A program made the position numbers and the translations under genes. The notes beneath the pieces were generated by a model. The model saw only the letters and a list, made by a program, of their open reading frames with translations. It did no database searches and was not told the origin of the DNA. From Azolla caroliniana (Eukaryota > Polypodiophyta), in the NCBI GenBank assembly GCA_043228905.1, contig JBHGNT010000002.1, positions 10,168,001 through 10,232,000 of the forward strand: 64,000 nt of DNA, read 5' to 3'. This document shows, one piece after another, positions 1-10,278 of this stretch; the stretch's first letter is position 1; the number at the start of each line of letters is the position of its first letter.

Positions 1-74
1 ATTGTATACTGGATTGCCTGGTGAAAATGTCGTTCCTCGTCCTGAGGTAATGCTTGTCGTAATCAGGACATAGA

Positions 75-593
75 AAACCTTTCCTCTTCTTCCTCCAGCT
101 CGAGCTGCAACGCTCGTTCTATGACCATATCAATTGTTTCTTCTTTCACGCTATTGTTGTTGAGCATTGTCCATATCGGTCGCCGTAAGGCTACCAACAA
201 TGTCTCCCGAGCCTCGTCCTCTGTCGGGCCCCATTCTAATTTCTGTCATAGATTTTGGACGCGTAAACTGAAGTCCGCGACAGTCTCGGCTGGCAACTGT
301 TTCATTGTATAGAACTACCCGAGGATTTCGCGTTGCGGCACCCTCCGATGAAAGAACAACATAAAGGCCGACTGCAGCTGGTCGAAGGTCGTGATTGTTG
401 ACAGATCCATCTGCGAATGCCAAAACGCAGCTCTACCATCCAACGCTAATCCAAACTCTGTCATTTTGGACTGGTGCGCTACCTCTTCAGGAAGTCTCTA
501 CACCATGTGATTCGCATTCCAGACATTCAGGAATAGGAGAATGTGGGTTGCGGTGTCTGTTTCACCGTTGAAGCGGGGATAGGAGAAGGCCAT
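75..593 (-). pseudogene. Ty3/gypsy gag fragment, degenerate
   Basis: The minus strand from an ATG at 593 reads as a retrotransposon Gag. It opens with MAFSYPRFNGE, followed by a block with AAFWHSQMD, the TTFDQLQSAF segment, then LPAETVADF and an acidic tail rich in LELEEEEE. This order is that of the Retrotrans_gag domain, which packages RNA in Ty3/gypsy elements. At least three in-frame stops break it (near HMV, ILG and QNL), so it is not functional. Its 5' side faces a probable LTR at about 690-1349. The element continues off the left edge of the window. It is not the same copy as the gypsy pol at 31-37 kb, because the order relative to that copy is wrong. Confidence 0.75.
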
Positions 594-689
594 GCTAGAT
601 GCTACAGCAAGTAGGGGAAAACCATTGTACTTGTGTGGTGACGGAACTTCCTACGTGTCTTCGGGGTATTTGGTGAGCGGGAAGGCGAT

Positions 690-1349
690 TTTGTGGTCCC
701 AACAGATATCACTGAGGTCACTGAGGTCAGGTTTTTGCTTTGCGCGTTCCTCTACCTAGCGTGTGATGGACATTGTGACTGGTCAGTCGTGTCGAGTTGG
801 TTCTCTGGGACGTCTACGACTAAACATCCATTTCTCATTGTTCGTCAGCGAGAAGACACATATCACCAAACGTGCCAAACGTGTTACCGATTAGGAACAC
901 AGTCTACGGTCAGTCCTTCGACCTAGACCTCGAGGTGACTGTGTTGCAAGGAATGGTACCGTTGTACCGTAATACGTAATGGGATACTTCCCCGTATCCT
1001 AGTAGCGTATAAGGGAGACGGCTACAACCGAACTCCTTAGGAAGTGCACTTAGTATCCACACTTACGCCTACACCTTTACGATTACAGTCCGCCATAGAG
1101 AACAAAGGACACAGTAGATAAAACCAGAAATATGCACAAAAATCAGAGAAGATAGTATTCTATTAGAATAACGCTCTATGAATGAAAATTACACGCTACC
1201 TCTTACAAAGGATTTCTGCCCTTTATATACCTAGGGTCTTTTAGCCGTTCATGCTTCCCGCGTGAACTGTTACATGTGTTTCTTACGCTTTTACTATATT
1301 CTAATATTTCTGCGCTTCGTTCCGGCGGTTACTATTCCGGCGGACAACA
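690..1349 (-). repeat. Probable 5' LTR of the gag-bearing gypsy element
   Basis: The segment lies directly upstream (minus sense) of the Gag fragment. Its right edge reads ...CGGACAACA, giving a minus-strand start of TGTTGTCC. A TATATAAA box lies on the minus strand at 1222-1229, about 120 bases inside. No coding is visible. The left edge and primer-binding site could not be placed, so the start coordinate is approximate. The LTR abuts the palindromic satellite at 1350, suggesting that it inserted into that array or truncated it. Confidence 0.4.
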
Positions 1350-2111
1350 CCAAGTGGTAGCTAATTAGCTACTACCATAATTTACTTATAGTGGCTAACT
1401 AACTAGTACCATACTTTAGTTGAGTAGCTAATTAGCTAATTAGCTAAGTGGTAGCTAATTAGGCACTACCATAGTTTAGTATAGTAGCGAATTAGCTACG
1501 AGGTAGCTAATTAGCTACTACCATAGTTTAGTATTGTAGCTAATTAGCTAAGTAGTAGCTAATTAGCTATTACCATAGTTTAGTATTGTAGCTAATTAGC
1601 TAAGTAGTAGCTAATTAGCTACTACCGTACTTTATTTATAGTGGCTAACTAGCTAGTACCATACTTTAGTTGAATAGCTAATTAGCTAATTAGGTACTAC
1701 CATAGTTTAGTATAGTAGATAATTAATTAAGTGGTAGCTAATTAGTGAGTACCATACTCTAGCTGAGTAGCTAATTAGCAAAGTGGTAGCTAATTAGGTA
1801 CTACCATAGTTTAGTACAGTAGCTAATTAGCTAAGTAGTAGCTAATTAGCTACTACCATACTTTAGTTGTGTAGTTAATTAGCTAATTAGCTAAGTGGTA
1901 GCTAATTAGGTACTACCATAGTTTAGTACAGTAGCTAATTAGCTACTACCATACTTTAGCTATAGTGGCTAACTAGCTAGTACCATACTTTAGTTGAGTA
2001 GCTAATTAGCTAGTACCATAACTAAGCAAAGTAGCTAATTAGCTACTGTAAGAGTCTTGAAGAATAGCTAGTTAGCTAAGATGTAGCTAATTAGCGACCA
2101 TGTTGTTGTAG
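1350..2111. repeat. GCTAATTAGC palindromic satellite, left array
   Basis: This is a tandem array of degenerate units built on the self-complementary word GCTAATTAGC, separated by AAGTGGTA, ACTACCATAGTTTAGTACA or similar. The same sequence family fills 27.49-28.69 kb. The array ends in a splice-acceptor-like GTTGTAG next to an open reading frame at 2112, so it appears to be intronic to the E0 gene that follows. Confidence 0.9.
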
Positions 2112-2620
2112 AATCTTGTGGATTAAGGAGAGCGCATGACCTGTCTGGTGCTGATGACGCTGTAACCGATGAGGAGATAGTTGCGAACGTGTCTAAAAGT
2201 AAGAGTCCTGCTACCACACCTCCTTCAGATCAGCTCCACCCTATTCTTTTGGAAAATGGTAATGAATTAGGCAACGATGTGAAAAGCCATGAAATATTGG
2301 AAACAACATGTAAATTTGAGGTTCACAACAATAGTGTTTTTGAACACTTGATGCAACATTTCCTTGAATCCCAAAACCTTGATTCCACCCCATTGAGCCC
2401 AACTACTGACAATGTCTAAACAGATCCCACTGTATTGGAAAAGGTAGTGCAAGACGTGGCTGACCTACAAGCCGTTGAGGCGATGGAAAGGTTGTCGGAG
2501 GAGGACACACTTGCGCAATGGGTCAAACAAGCAAGGCTAAATGGGCAACAGGCTAGAAAAAGGGTGAAGAAGGGGCCACAATCGGGGACAAGACTAGTTA
2601 CTCGGTCAAGGGGCTCTTGA
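2112..2620 (+). pseudogene. C-terminal exon of E0 'gene A' (unknown function), one nonsense codon
   Basis: An open frame begins right after an acceptor-like TAG at 2111 and runs to 2620 with a single TAA at 2417-2419. The product is acidic and serine-rich in its first half, then helical (EAMERLSEED, LAQWVKQARLNGQQ), and ends in a basic tail with KKGPQSGTRLVTRSRGS. The tail resembles the end of the E1 gene at 10278 (KRITRSGKL). Both genes lie in the same orientation and converge on an ENY gene, so I infer that they are counterparts in two related elements. The upstream exons are not in the window or are lost. No domain is recognised. Confidence 0.5.
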
Positions 2621-3025
2621 ATTGGAGCGAAATACTTATTAGTGGGATATGATTGTTAGCGATTTTCCTAGGGTTTTATGATGTTTTACTATGATCTATT
2701 TGTACAAGTAAAACCTGAGATTTGTTGTTGCTTGATCCACATTATGTAGTGGAACTCTATGATGTTTCTTCAAGATAAATATGTTCATATTTCTATGATG
2801 GAAAATATTTCATGTTCATTATGTTGTTTTGTGAGTTTGTTAGTTACTTTGTGAGTGTGAATATGTTGGTGTTTTCTGATGTTGCAGAGTCTAAAGGGTT
2901 TGAATCTATTGCTCCTAAGGCCGATGGCAATGTGGAAACTGTTGATGTTGCTACGTGTTTAGAGGGCCACATGTGATACGAGTGAGTTGATATCAACCAG
3001 ATTAATATGTACATGCATTGAGCCA

Positions 3026-3644
3026 ATGACTAAGTCGACAACACAAGAGCCAACACAGTCGACCAGGGGTTTGAAGAGGAAAAGGACACCAATTGTGCCG
3101 ATAGAACCTGAGTTGATTGACCTAGGTTTGAAGTCAAAAGAAGGGCTTTGATCTTGGAGCTTGATAAATTTGGAGGGATGCAAATCAATTTCTGGAGTGG
3201 GTTGTGCAATATTTTGATTTGTTTATTTGGAGTGAAAAACCACGTATAGATGTGTGGAAGTGTGTAGAAAGATTCTTCCCGAAGTGGCGACAACATTTCA
3301 AGGGTCAATGGACACGAGAGAATTGTGAGCAGAATGATGTTGCAAGATTCAAAAGACTTTCTGATTTTTCGGACACTTGGCCAGATTATAATGCCGACAA
3401 TACGTTGATTCTGGATACAGAACATTTCCAACATTACTTCAACATTCGCAGATGCTGTCTCATTCTACCCGATGAAATGCCTGAACAATATTTGGTGAAA
3501 ACATTGAGCTGCCAACTAGCTACATGGTTGTGGACTCCATACCGTGCTCGGTATGCAGATCATATATGTAGGGAAGTTCCACTGACCAACAAGAGCTTAG
3601 GTGTTTATAGACGATTTCAAGACATTGACAATGGGATGTTATAA
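3026..3644 (+). pseudogene. Unknown gene of E0 ('gene B'), two apparent frameshifts
   Basis: An ATG at 3026 opens a basic, threonine-rich start (MTKSTTQEPTQ, then LKRKRTPIVPIEPELIDL). The frame then changes twice, near 3145 and 3195, before a 146-residue open stretch that ends at 3644. That stretch is tryptophan-rich and aromatic (VVQYFDLFIW, VERFFPKWRQHFKGQW, LATWLWTPYRARYADH), which looks like a folded domain, but I do not recognise it. It lies between E0 gene A and the C-terminal exon of ENY2. No counterpart is seen in E1. The indels suggest a decayed gene, although short introns are an alternative. Confidence 0.45.
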
Positions 3645-4002
3645 ATATGTAATTTGCTACCACTTAATCAATGAAGAATTAAATTTCTTGTTTTGAGTAA
3701 CTTATCTACTGTGTAATTTTAAGAGTATGTTCAGGATTGTTGATTTCATGGTAGTGCTTTTTCTTAAAATTATGCAAACTATTTTAACTTGTACATTGTT
3801 CACTTGAGTAAATCTGTATCTCAAAAAGAAGACCCCTAAACAATATTATTAAACTGTATGTCAGATAGAAGACTGATAGAAGAAGCACAAAAAGTAGACT
3901 GTATATGAAAAAAAAAATTCTCGAACAAGTCCATTAAACTGTTTATTTGCAATACATGTGCTTTGTTTGTTTTACAAGAAAACTGGTAATTGCTACTTGT
4001 AG
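3645..4002. other. AT-rich spacer between convergent genes
   Basis: The 3' flank shared by the plus-strand gene ending at 3644 and the minus-strand ENY2 exon ending at 4003. AT-rich with no coding signal; it presumably holds both polyadenylation regions. Confidence 0.5.
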
Positions 4003-4455
4003 CTACAAATTCCATGGCATATTGTTGTAAATACTTTCATACACATTAGCACTAACTGTGTATAAACCTGAGCAACTATTGTATTGCGACATTGGGACAT
4101 TGACGCACTTGACCAAATGAGAGTACATGTACGCCACTGGTTTGTCTTCTAATAGCCTATACACATAATCGTAATCATCTAGTCTTGCCTAAAAAATACC
4201 TTCGATGTAGAATGTCCCAATAGATACAACATTTCCCCAGGCATCTAATATATTCTGTGTTGCACACTGTTTACTAACCATGCACTTCGATATATAGAAA
4301 TCAACACCCTCTAAATTGCCTTCTTCTGCATTTACATCAAAATTATCCCCAACATTTAAGATATCACTCAGAGTATATCCACGTCCTTGATATGTGAAGT
4401 TAGCATTCTTTTCTGTTTCCCCATCAACTGCTTCCTTATCGTTCAATGTATGATA
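4003..4455 (-). pseudogene. ENY2 transposase-like gene, C-terminal exon part (separated from the rest by E1)
   Basis: On the minus strand this resumes exactly at the edge of E1 and reads YHTLNDKEAVDGE, GDNFDVNAEEGNLEGVDFYI, an SKC motif, DAWGN and LLEDKPVAYMYSHLV, ending with PWNL and a TAG at 4003-4005. One internal stop (after YIEGIF) is present. The same domain, with the same order of motifs, ends ENY1 at 11243-11557 (DYYIVVCKQG, DGWGN, LLKDAPIA). If E1 (4459-26090) and one CTA copy are removed, this exon continues in frame from the ENY2 exon that stops at 26094. It is therefore the detached end of the gene at 26094-29342. Confidence 0.75.
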
Positions 4456-4458
4456 CTA

Positions 4459-4482
4459 GGTCGAAGCATGCTACGGTGTACC
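4459..4482 (+). repeat. E1 left terminal inverted repeat
   Basis: 24 bases starting GGTCGAAGCATGCTACGG. They match the reverse complement of 26067-26090 with two differences. Inside it a TTGGCCAAAA word recurs near both ends. Flanked on the outside by the CTA target duplication. Confidence 0.8.
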
Positions 4483-4729
4483 AACTTTTGGCCAAAAATT
4501 TAGTACTAAATCTTGGAAGAAAATAAACATAAAAAATTGAAAATAAAACAATTAGTGCAGAAAATAGTGGATTATCATCCATTGAATGAGGTTTAGGTTC
4601 AAATAACAAATTTAATACGAATGTACAAAGATATTATACGTCACAATCGAAGTGTCCCAAGGCCGTATTTAATACATTATAACTAGGTAGAGTTGTACGA
4701 AAGCAGACCTGGAGAAGGTTTCGAATGTG

Positions 4730-5080
4730 TTAGTTGGTCAGTCTCTCCCTCTCTCTCTCTCTTCTGTCTCAAAGTTGTCAGTCAGACAGTGGCAAAAAGT
4801 TAGAAATCAAAACACATATCTATTACCTATCTCTCTCTTTTTGTCTTGCTCTCTCTCACTCCACCTTTGATTCTCTATTTCCCCGTGTAATTCTTGTTGT
4901 GTTCCCTCTGTGCCTGATTTTTGTTGTTGTTTCTCTACGATCTCTAAACTCTGTATATGCAAAGATTGTTGTTTCCCCTCTATGCTCGTTGTTCTTGTTG
5001 TTGATGTGCTTTCTCTGTATATGCTCGTTTGTCTCCTCTGCAGTAGCCTCGTCAACAACCTCTTGCATATCTAGGTAATT
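4730..5080 (+). promoter_or_regulatory. CT-rich leader/promoter region of E1 gene A
   Basis: A pyrimidine-rich strand (CTCTCCCTCTCTCTCTCT and further TCTCTC runs) follows the E1 left end and precedes the purine-rich coding-like region. CT-rich leaders are common in plant 5' regions. Frames across it are open only because of the simple repeat. No TATA box was placed with confidence. Confidence 0.35.
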
Positions 5081-5447
5081 TTGTCGGCTTGGTGTGCTCC
5101 CAAGGTGAAGAAATCAACACGGTGTGGTACCTCTGCCTTGAGCTTGGCTCCATCTGCCTTCGGCCCATCGTTCCATCTGCAACTTGTACGACCTCTAGGT
5201 ATTATTTGTGCAGCATTTTTAGGGTTTAATCATTCATATTCTATGTGTTGCATGCCCAACTAGTATGTTTTCGTTTTCTTTGTGTTTCCTATCCGTGTGT
5301 TTTTATTTTTTGTGTGTTTGACATGGATGAGTTTTTTTCCGATTGTTTAGGGTTAAAGTGTGTTTGACATGGCTTGTACATGCAACTTAGATTGAGTTGG
5401 CTATGATGATTTGCTAGTTGTTGATGGTATTTTGATGAGTTTTCTTC

Positions 5448-5680
5448 TTGTACATGCATATTCTTTCAACAAGAATAGTGAAGACTAGGACAATGACGAG
5501 AAGGACACGCATAAAGAAGACATTGGTGAAAGAGAAAGAAAAGACACCAGTGAAGGAAAGAAAAAGGACACCTATCAAAGAAAGTAAGAAGACACCCACA
5601 AGAGAAAGGGTGATGAACTCATCAACTCAGAGAAAGAAGATGTGTCACTCCATCATTCGAAACACACCTCTCAGATGAAG
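5448..5680 (+). other. Purine-rich, low-complexity, probably coding segment of E1 gene A
   Basis: AAAGAAAGAAAAGACACC-type repeats give highly charged peptides in two frames: one with KEKEKTPVKERKRTP repeats and fully open, the other with KKDT/EDTHKRKG acidic-basic runs and two stops. Which frame was translated cannot be decided from sequence alone. It lies between the E1 end and the coiled-coil exon and is likely part of gene A. Confidence 0.35.
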
Positions 5681-5865
5681 TTATTTCCTTTGAGCACGAC
5701 CTGAAGTTTATGAAGACCTAAGAGAGTGGTTGATAAAAACCTAGGGGTCGCCACATCTCGATACAAGGCGAGGATTCCACATAAGTGGATTGAAGAAGGA
5801 ATATGTGAACTTATTGAAGACGAGATATGAACATGTTTATGATAGTAATCAAATTTGTAACAATG

Positions 5866-6517
5866 AGGTGGGTACTGTTTTTGCACGTGCATTTGCATAT
5901 GAAGTTTAGGGTGGCATCGACGTAGATGGGGAAGATTTTAATCGTCACCGATCAGAACATTATAAAGGGTCCTCCAATACCAACACTGGCTTGAAGTCAT
6001 CGGGAACCTCTCATGTGGATATTCTAGCAACAACACCTGTCTACCAAGTTCAATCTGCAAAGCTACAGGCCACAATGACTAAAAAGCATGAACAAATGAT
6101 GGCCGGTTGCATATCTTCTATGAGCTCAAGAATACAAGCACTACTTGCTGATTTGGAAATAGTTAAATCAGCCGAGATACAGGCAGAAAAGAAATTCTCT
6201 TCAATAAAGACTACATATGAATGGATTGCATCGACAATCCAAAATTCAAAAAGTTAGGTGTTGAAAGAGGAGTTGAAGAAAGAGTTGAACAATATGGGCA
6301 CTCAATTAGGATCACAGACTTTGATACTTGCAGAATTGCACATTGTGAGCTAGATAATAAGTTGATAGCTTTAAAGTTGCATTCTGAGAACCTTGCGTGC
6401 TTGATGCATGATTTAAAACGAAGAGGTTTTGAAACTTTGTGTCCATCTGTAATTGAGCACCCAAGTGGTATGGAAAGTACCATTACTAGTATAGCTATAT
6501 CACGGTATTGGCTTTAA
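5866..6517 (+). pseudogene. E1 gene A, coiled-coil exon(s)
   Basis: A frame open from about 5866 contains VGTVFARAFAYEV, a TAG, then GGIDVDGEDF and a helical region (TMTKKHEQMMAGCISSMSSR, LLADLEIVKSAEIQAEKKF) with heptad spacing typical of a coiled coil. A TAG at 6256-6258 is followed in the same frame by VLKEELKKELNNMGTQL, and a one-base shift then leads to ELDNKLIALKLHSENLACLM. The gene therefore has at least two nonsense codons and one frameshift. It precedes the RING-like exon at 6595 in the same direction. I infer one gene, since coiled coil plus RING is a common pairing, but its function is unknown. Confidence 0.5.
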
Positions 6518-6594
6518 AAGTTATTTATTTCTACCTCTTTGGTATAAATATCATATTAGCTAATATATTATAACTTGTGTTTGCAATCTACTAG

Positions 6595-6817
6595 GTGTAT
6601 TTTTGGTGGCCTCGGATTCAAGCTTGAGGCTATGGATGTTGTGATTACACCGTGCTTGCACACATATCATGTGCTATGTGCTAAGTATCATTTTGAGAAA
6701 GAAAATACATGTATGGACTGTAAAACTACAGTTGTTGCTGAGTGGTACTATGCTTGGGGTTTAAAAGTACACCCGTACGATATGTGGTTGTACTATTCTA
6801 TTGTTTGTATTATATGA
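6595..6817 (+). pseudogene. E1 gene A, degenerate RING-like zinc finger exon
   Basis: After an acceptor CTACTAG at 6594 the frame reads CIFGGLGFKLEAMDVVITP, then CLHTYHVLC and TCMDC. The spacing C-x-H-x2-H-x2-C ... C-x2-C fits the second half of a RING-H2 finger, as used by E3 ubiquitin ligases. The first zinc pair is incomplete: C-I-F-G stands where C-x2-C is expected. The 3' limit is uncertain, as the exon may end near a GGGTTTAA donor-like site. The finding rests on a short motif, so another zinc ribbon is possible. Confidence 0.5.
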
Positions 6818-6839
6818 TCTCAATTTACCTTTGGATTAA

Positions 6840-8440
6840 AATGAGTGAATGCCACAATTCATACTTCAAATTTAGGAAAACAATGGATTAGTACTAGTGT
6901 AGCTCCAACAACTAATATGTGGAACCCTATTTATGTGGGTTAGTATTGGCAGTACTCTTAATGTATAATTGGTATGGGTAGTTGAACGGATATTTTCCAG
7001 AATTAGTACTATTTGAGTAATTTGGGAACCAGGTGTGATATTGTTCGGGACTGGTATTAGTTATGTAATTTGAGCACAAGGTATGTAGTACATTGTGAAC
7101 GATTAGTAATAAACCTGTAATTTGGGAATTAGGAGTGTAGAACACATATCATGATTAGTACTACTTGCATGCAAAATACCAATTTAGTACTAAAGAAGGA
7201 AGTTGTTTAGATGTATTTGTTGGATAAGTTGTTGGATAAGTTGTTTAGTACATTGTGATGAGAAATCGTCTGGGAATAAATCACAATAGACAAATAATGC
7301 GCTGAAATACGAATCACACTGAAATGCTAGAAATGACAAAGACGAGATAAACGACAGATGTACACAAAGATTTACGTGGAAACCCTAAAACAGGGGGAAA
7401 AAAAAACACGGGAACGGAGCTTCACTATACAAATAGTGGATATACACCACCGAGAAGGTTACAACACTCTGTCGAGTGTAACAGCCACGCACGACTCTTC
7501 GCGTCTACTGTTACAACACAGCTATGGCACGGCTCACACTTCTCTCTCTCACTCCCTCTTGCACACTACCACTTCTGTCTTCTACACTGTTCATCCTACA
7601 CAACATGTTTGCCCTAGTTGCATATATACTTACGCAACTTTTTGGTTATTTACATACGTAGCCCTCATGGGGCGCGCACTAAGACTATTTACAAATATAG
7701 TCTCCCGAGTTGGCTATTTACTCGATTCCGGTTTCAGCCTCGGCCGAGTTCCTCATCAACTCGGCTCTTGTTTTCCGACTCTTCAATTGTCGGCTTTCCG
7801 AAAAATCGGATCATTCTCCCATTGGAGGGACATATTCCTAACACATTGTTCACAATTAGTAGTAGTTATGTAATTTGGGAACAAGGCGTATAGTAAATTG
7901 CTGAAGATTAGTATAGTTTGTGTAATTTGGAAATGAGGTGTGTCAAACACATATCACGTTTAGTACTAATACTGTTGGTGTAATTAGTACTAGTTATGTA
8001 ATTAGATGTGTAGAACACATATCACATTTAGTATTACTTGTGTGCAAAATACCACGTTAGTACTAAAGTCCAATCTACATTTGTTGGATTAGATGTTCAT
8101 CCAATCTATATTACAACGTGCCTAGTACTAGTGTTAGTTCACACTATACTTGTAGTACATTGTTGACGATTAGTACTACTTGTGTAATTTCGGAACTGAG
8201 TAGTACACTGTTGACGATTAGTACTAGTTGTGTAATTTGGGAACTAAGTGAGTAGTACATTGTTCATGATTAGTACTAGTTGTGTAATTTGGGAACTAAG
8301 TGAGTAATACATTACTCACGATTAGTACTAGATGTGCAATATGGGAACTAGGTGTAGCCTAATGATTTAGTAATGCAGTTCTTGTGACCTACATTGTATT
8401 TTTTATATCATGGTACTAACGTTGAAGGTCTTTTTGTTTC
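6840..8440. repeat. TTAGTAC-rich tandem array in a gene A intron
   Basis: Degenerate units of about 50-60 bases repeat GATTAGTACTAGTTGTGTAA, TTTGGGAACTAAGTGAGTAG and TACATTGTT. A solo LTR (7256-7843) interrupts the array. It lies between the RING-like exon and the later gene A exons on the same strand, hence probably intronic. No coding is visible. Confidence 0.8.
7256..7843 (-). mobile_element. Solo LTR (588 bp) with 5-bp target duplication
   Basis: The insertion starts TGATGAGAAATCG and ends TATTCCTAACA (TG...CA) and is flanked by CATTG at 7251-7255 and 7844-7848. Joining the flanks restores the array word TACATTG-TTCAC. On the minus strand it begins TGTTAGGAATATGTCCC, a form typical of plant copia LTRs. 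No internal domain is left, so this is a recombined solo LTR. Confidence 0.88.
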
Positions 8441-8449
8441 TTGCAATGA

Positions 8450-9250
8450 ATGTTGTAGTGTCAAGCAACTCCATGTCAGGGAAGGTAATGGAACAACCAG
8501 CCCTTGTGCCTAAAGCCTCGGTATCTACTGCACATTCCAAGGTTTAGGGACAATCATTACCAGTAACCTATGAGTTTTATGATGAAGATGAATGTATGAG
8601 AAGGGCCATTGGAGCCAGTGGAACATATGCTTCTACAAAAAAATTCCCCAAGCTCCGGTCAACATCAAAACAATCCAGGCAACACAAATTGAGTTAGCAT
8701 ATCTTTATTCTCATTTGTGTGTATGTTGAATGCCTAATGTCTTTAAAAAAGAGCCCACTAAGAAGAGGAATGATGAAAGAAAGTTGTAAGGAAAGGGCAA
8801 GAAAGGTAGAGTTGAATGCAATGGTGAGTCATATATGTTCTCACCTATCCGGAGAGTTGTCAACCTAATGCATTGTCTAATACCATGTACTTGTGTTACT
8901 AGCTGATGACGAAATGATCTTTGGTGAGGGAGATACGAGTCCAAAACCTGATCATGAAGACGAATTTATCACACTCCCAAGCACACGTCAAAAGCCCTCT
9001 AAGAAAACAATGATTTAGATCATAACAACCATGTTATAGTGGTGCTTTTGGTGCATTCTATAGATACTATTATGAAATCTTCTATTGACAATGAGCTCCA
9101 ACCTGTTGAACACTTAGATGTTGTGGAGAAGATCACCGAGCCTACCACTTGCAATGGGTTTTCTACGGTTGTACAATATGACGATGTAACAATAGGTAAA
9201 CATGTGGCTATTAACCTTATATTCATTGTTGTTGGTACGTTTGCAAACTT
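8450..9250 (+). pseudogene. E1 gene A, middle part (broken, boundaries uncertain)
   Basis: Short open stretches in the plus direction lie between the array and the acidic-repeat exon. One near 8455-8640 has SGKVMEQPALVPKASV, a stop, then VTYEFYDEDECMRRAIGA. A lysine-rich piece follows at about 8730-8820 (KKEPTKKRNDERK), and another open piece at 9039-9254. They share the strand of gene A and resemble remnants of its exons, but no domain is recognised and splice sites could not be fixed. Confidence 0.3.
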
Positions 9251-9289
9251 TTGAGTATGTGAGTTGATACTAATATTCTCCGGAATCCC

Positions 9290-10278
9290 ATTATTTAGGT
9301 TTACAAGAGCAATCCAATTCCCAACTGCAGTCAAATGAATCGGGAACTATATGGAGCACAAGTGCAGAGTCAGATTCTGGGATTAACCTTTGCACGGAGG
9401 CAGACTCTGGGAGCACATCTTCCACACATGAGGACTATGAAAAAAAGGAAGCATTCATATTTGAAGAGCAGTTGGCATGTACAAACAACAATTTGTCTAA
9501 AGAATCCCATGGGGAGTGTGGAAAGAATATTGTTAGTACTGAAGAGGAGTCTGATTGTATTGAGAATGTGCTAGTAGTGTCTAAAGAATCCCATGAGGAG
9601 TGTGGAAAGAATATCGCTAGTACTGAAGAGGAGCCTGATTGTACTGAGAATGTGCTAGTAGTTTCTATAGAAGCCCATGAGGAGTGTGGAAAGAATATCG
9701 CTAGTACTGAAGAGGAGCCTGATTGTACTGAGAATGTGCTAGTAGTTTCTATAGAAGCCCATGAGGAGTGTGGAAAGAATATAGCTAGTAATGAAGAGGA
9801 GCCTGATTGTACTGAGAACGAGCATACTAGCATCACCCATGAGGACCAGGCAATAAAGACATCCCAAGAAGGGGAGCACGGTGGTCTTAAGAATGAGGTG
9901 ACTATCACCAGCCAAGAGGAGTTCACCATGAGTACTGCTATAGCCCACATACAGGAGCCTAATTGTACTGAGAATGAGCATACTAGCAACAACATGAGTC
10001 CTAAACCAACCCACATATAGGAGATGAGTGATAATTTGACTATCAACAATACCTTTGTGGATGTGTGTACAAGCATTGCAGTTGCAGAAAACACAGTTTC
10101 TCTCTCAAGCTTGCCACTGGTACAAGGTGCCCGTACATCCACACCTGTCTCTGATGCCTCTGATGATGAAGTGTCACTTAGTAAGGTGATACCTAAAGGC
10201 TTTAAGATAAAGAAGAATGTAAAATCACAAAAAACTGGCACCAATAACAAGCGCATTACAAGATCGGGGAAATTGTGA
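9290..10278 (+). pseudogene. E1 gene A, acidic 28-residue repeat and basic tail, one nonsense codon
   Basis: One frame runs from about 9290 to 10278, with a single TAG at 10018-10020. It begins with serine/acidic sequence (SAESDSGINLCTEADSG). Four tandem copies of a 28-residue unit follow, with ESHEECGKNIASTEEEPDC then TENVLVV; the 84-bp DNA units are nearly identical (9487-9820). The end is basic: KGFKIKKNVKSQKTGTN then KRITRSGKL. The near-identity of the repeats points to recent unequal exchange. The tail resembles that of the E0 gene at 2620. No known family is recognised. A long minus-strand frame across the repeats is a shadow. Confidence 0.5.

Noticed and set aside
1350-2111. Internal telomeric or centromeric repeat
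   Set aside because: The unit does not match plant telomere repeats and the array lies between exons of element genes.
4734-5078. 114-residue hydrophobic frame as a membrane protein
   Set aside because: It is driven by CT-rich simple sequence (SLSLSLL, FLLLMCF) and lacks a second line of support.
9435-10256. 273-residue minus-strand open frame with repeated SVQSGSSSxLAIFFPHSSW
   Set aside because: It is the antisense shadow of the 84-bp acidic repeat on the plus strand; a repeat length divisible by three keeps all frames open.
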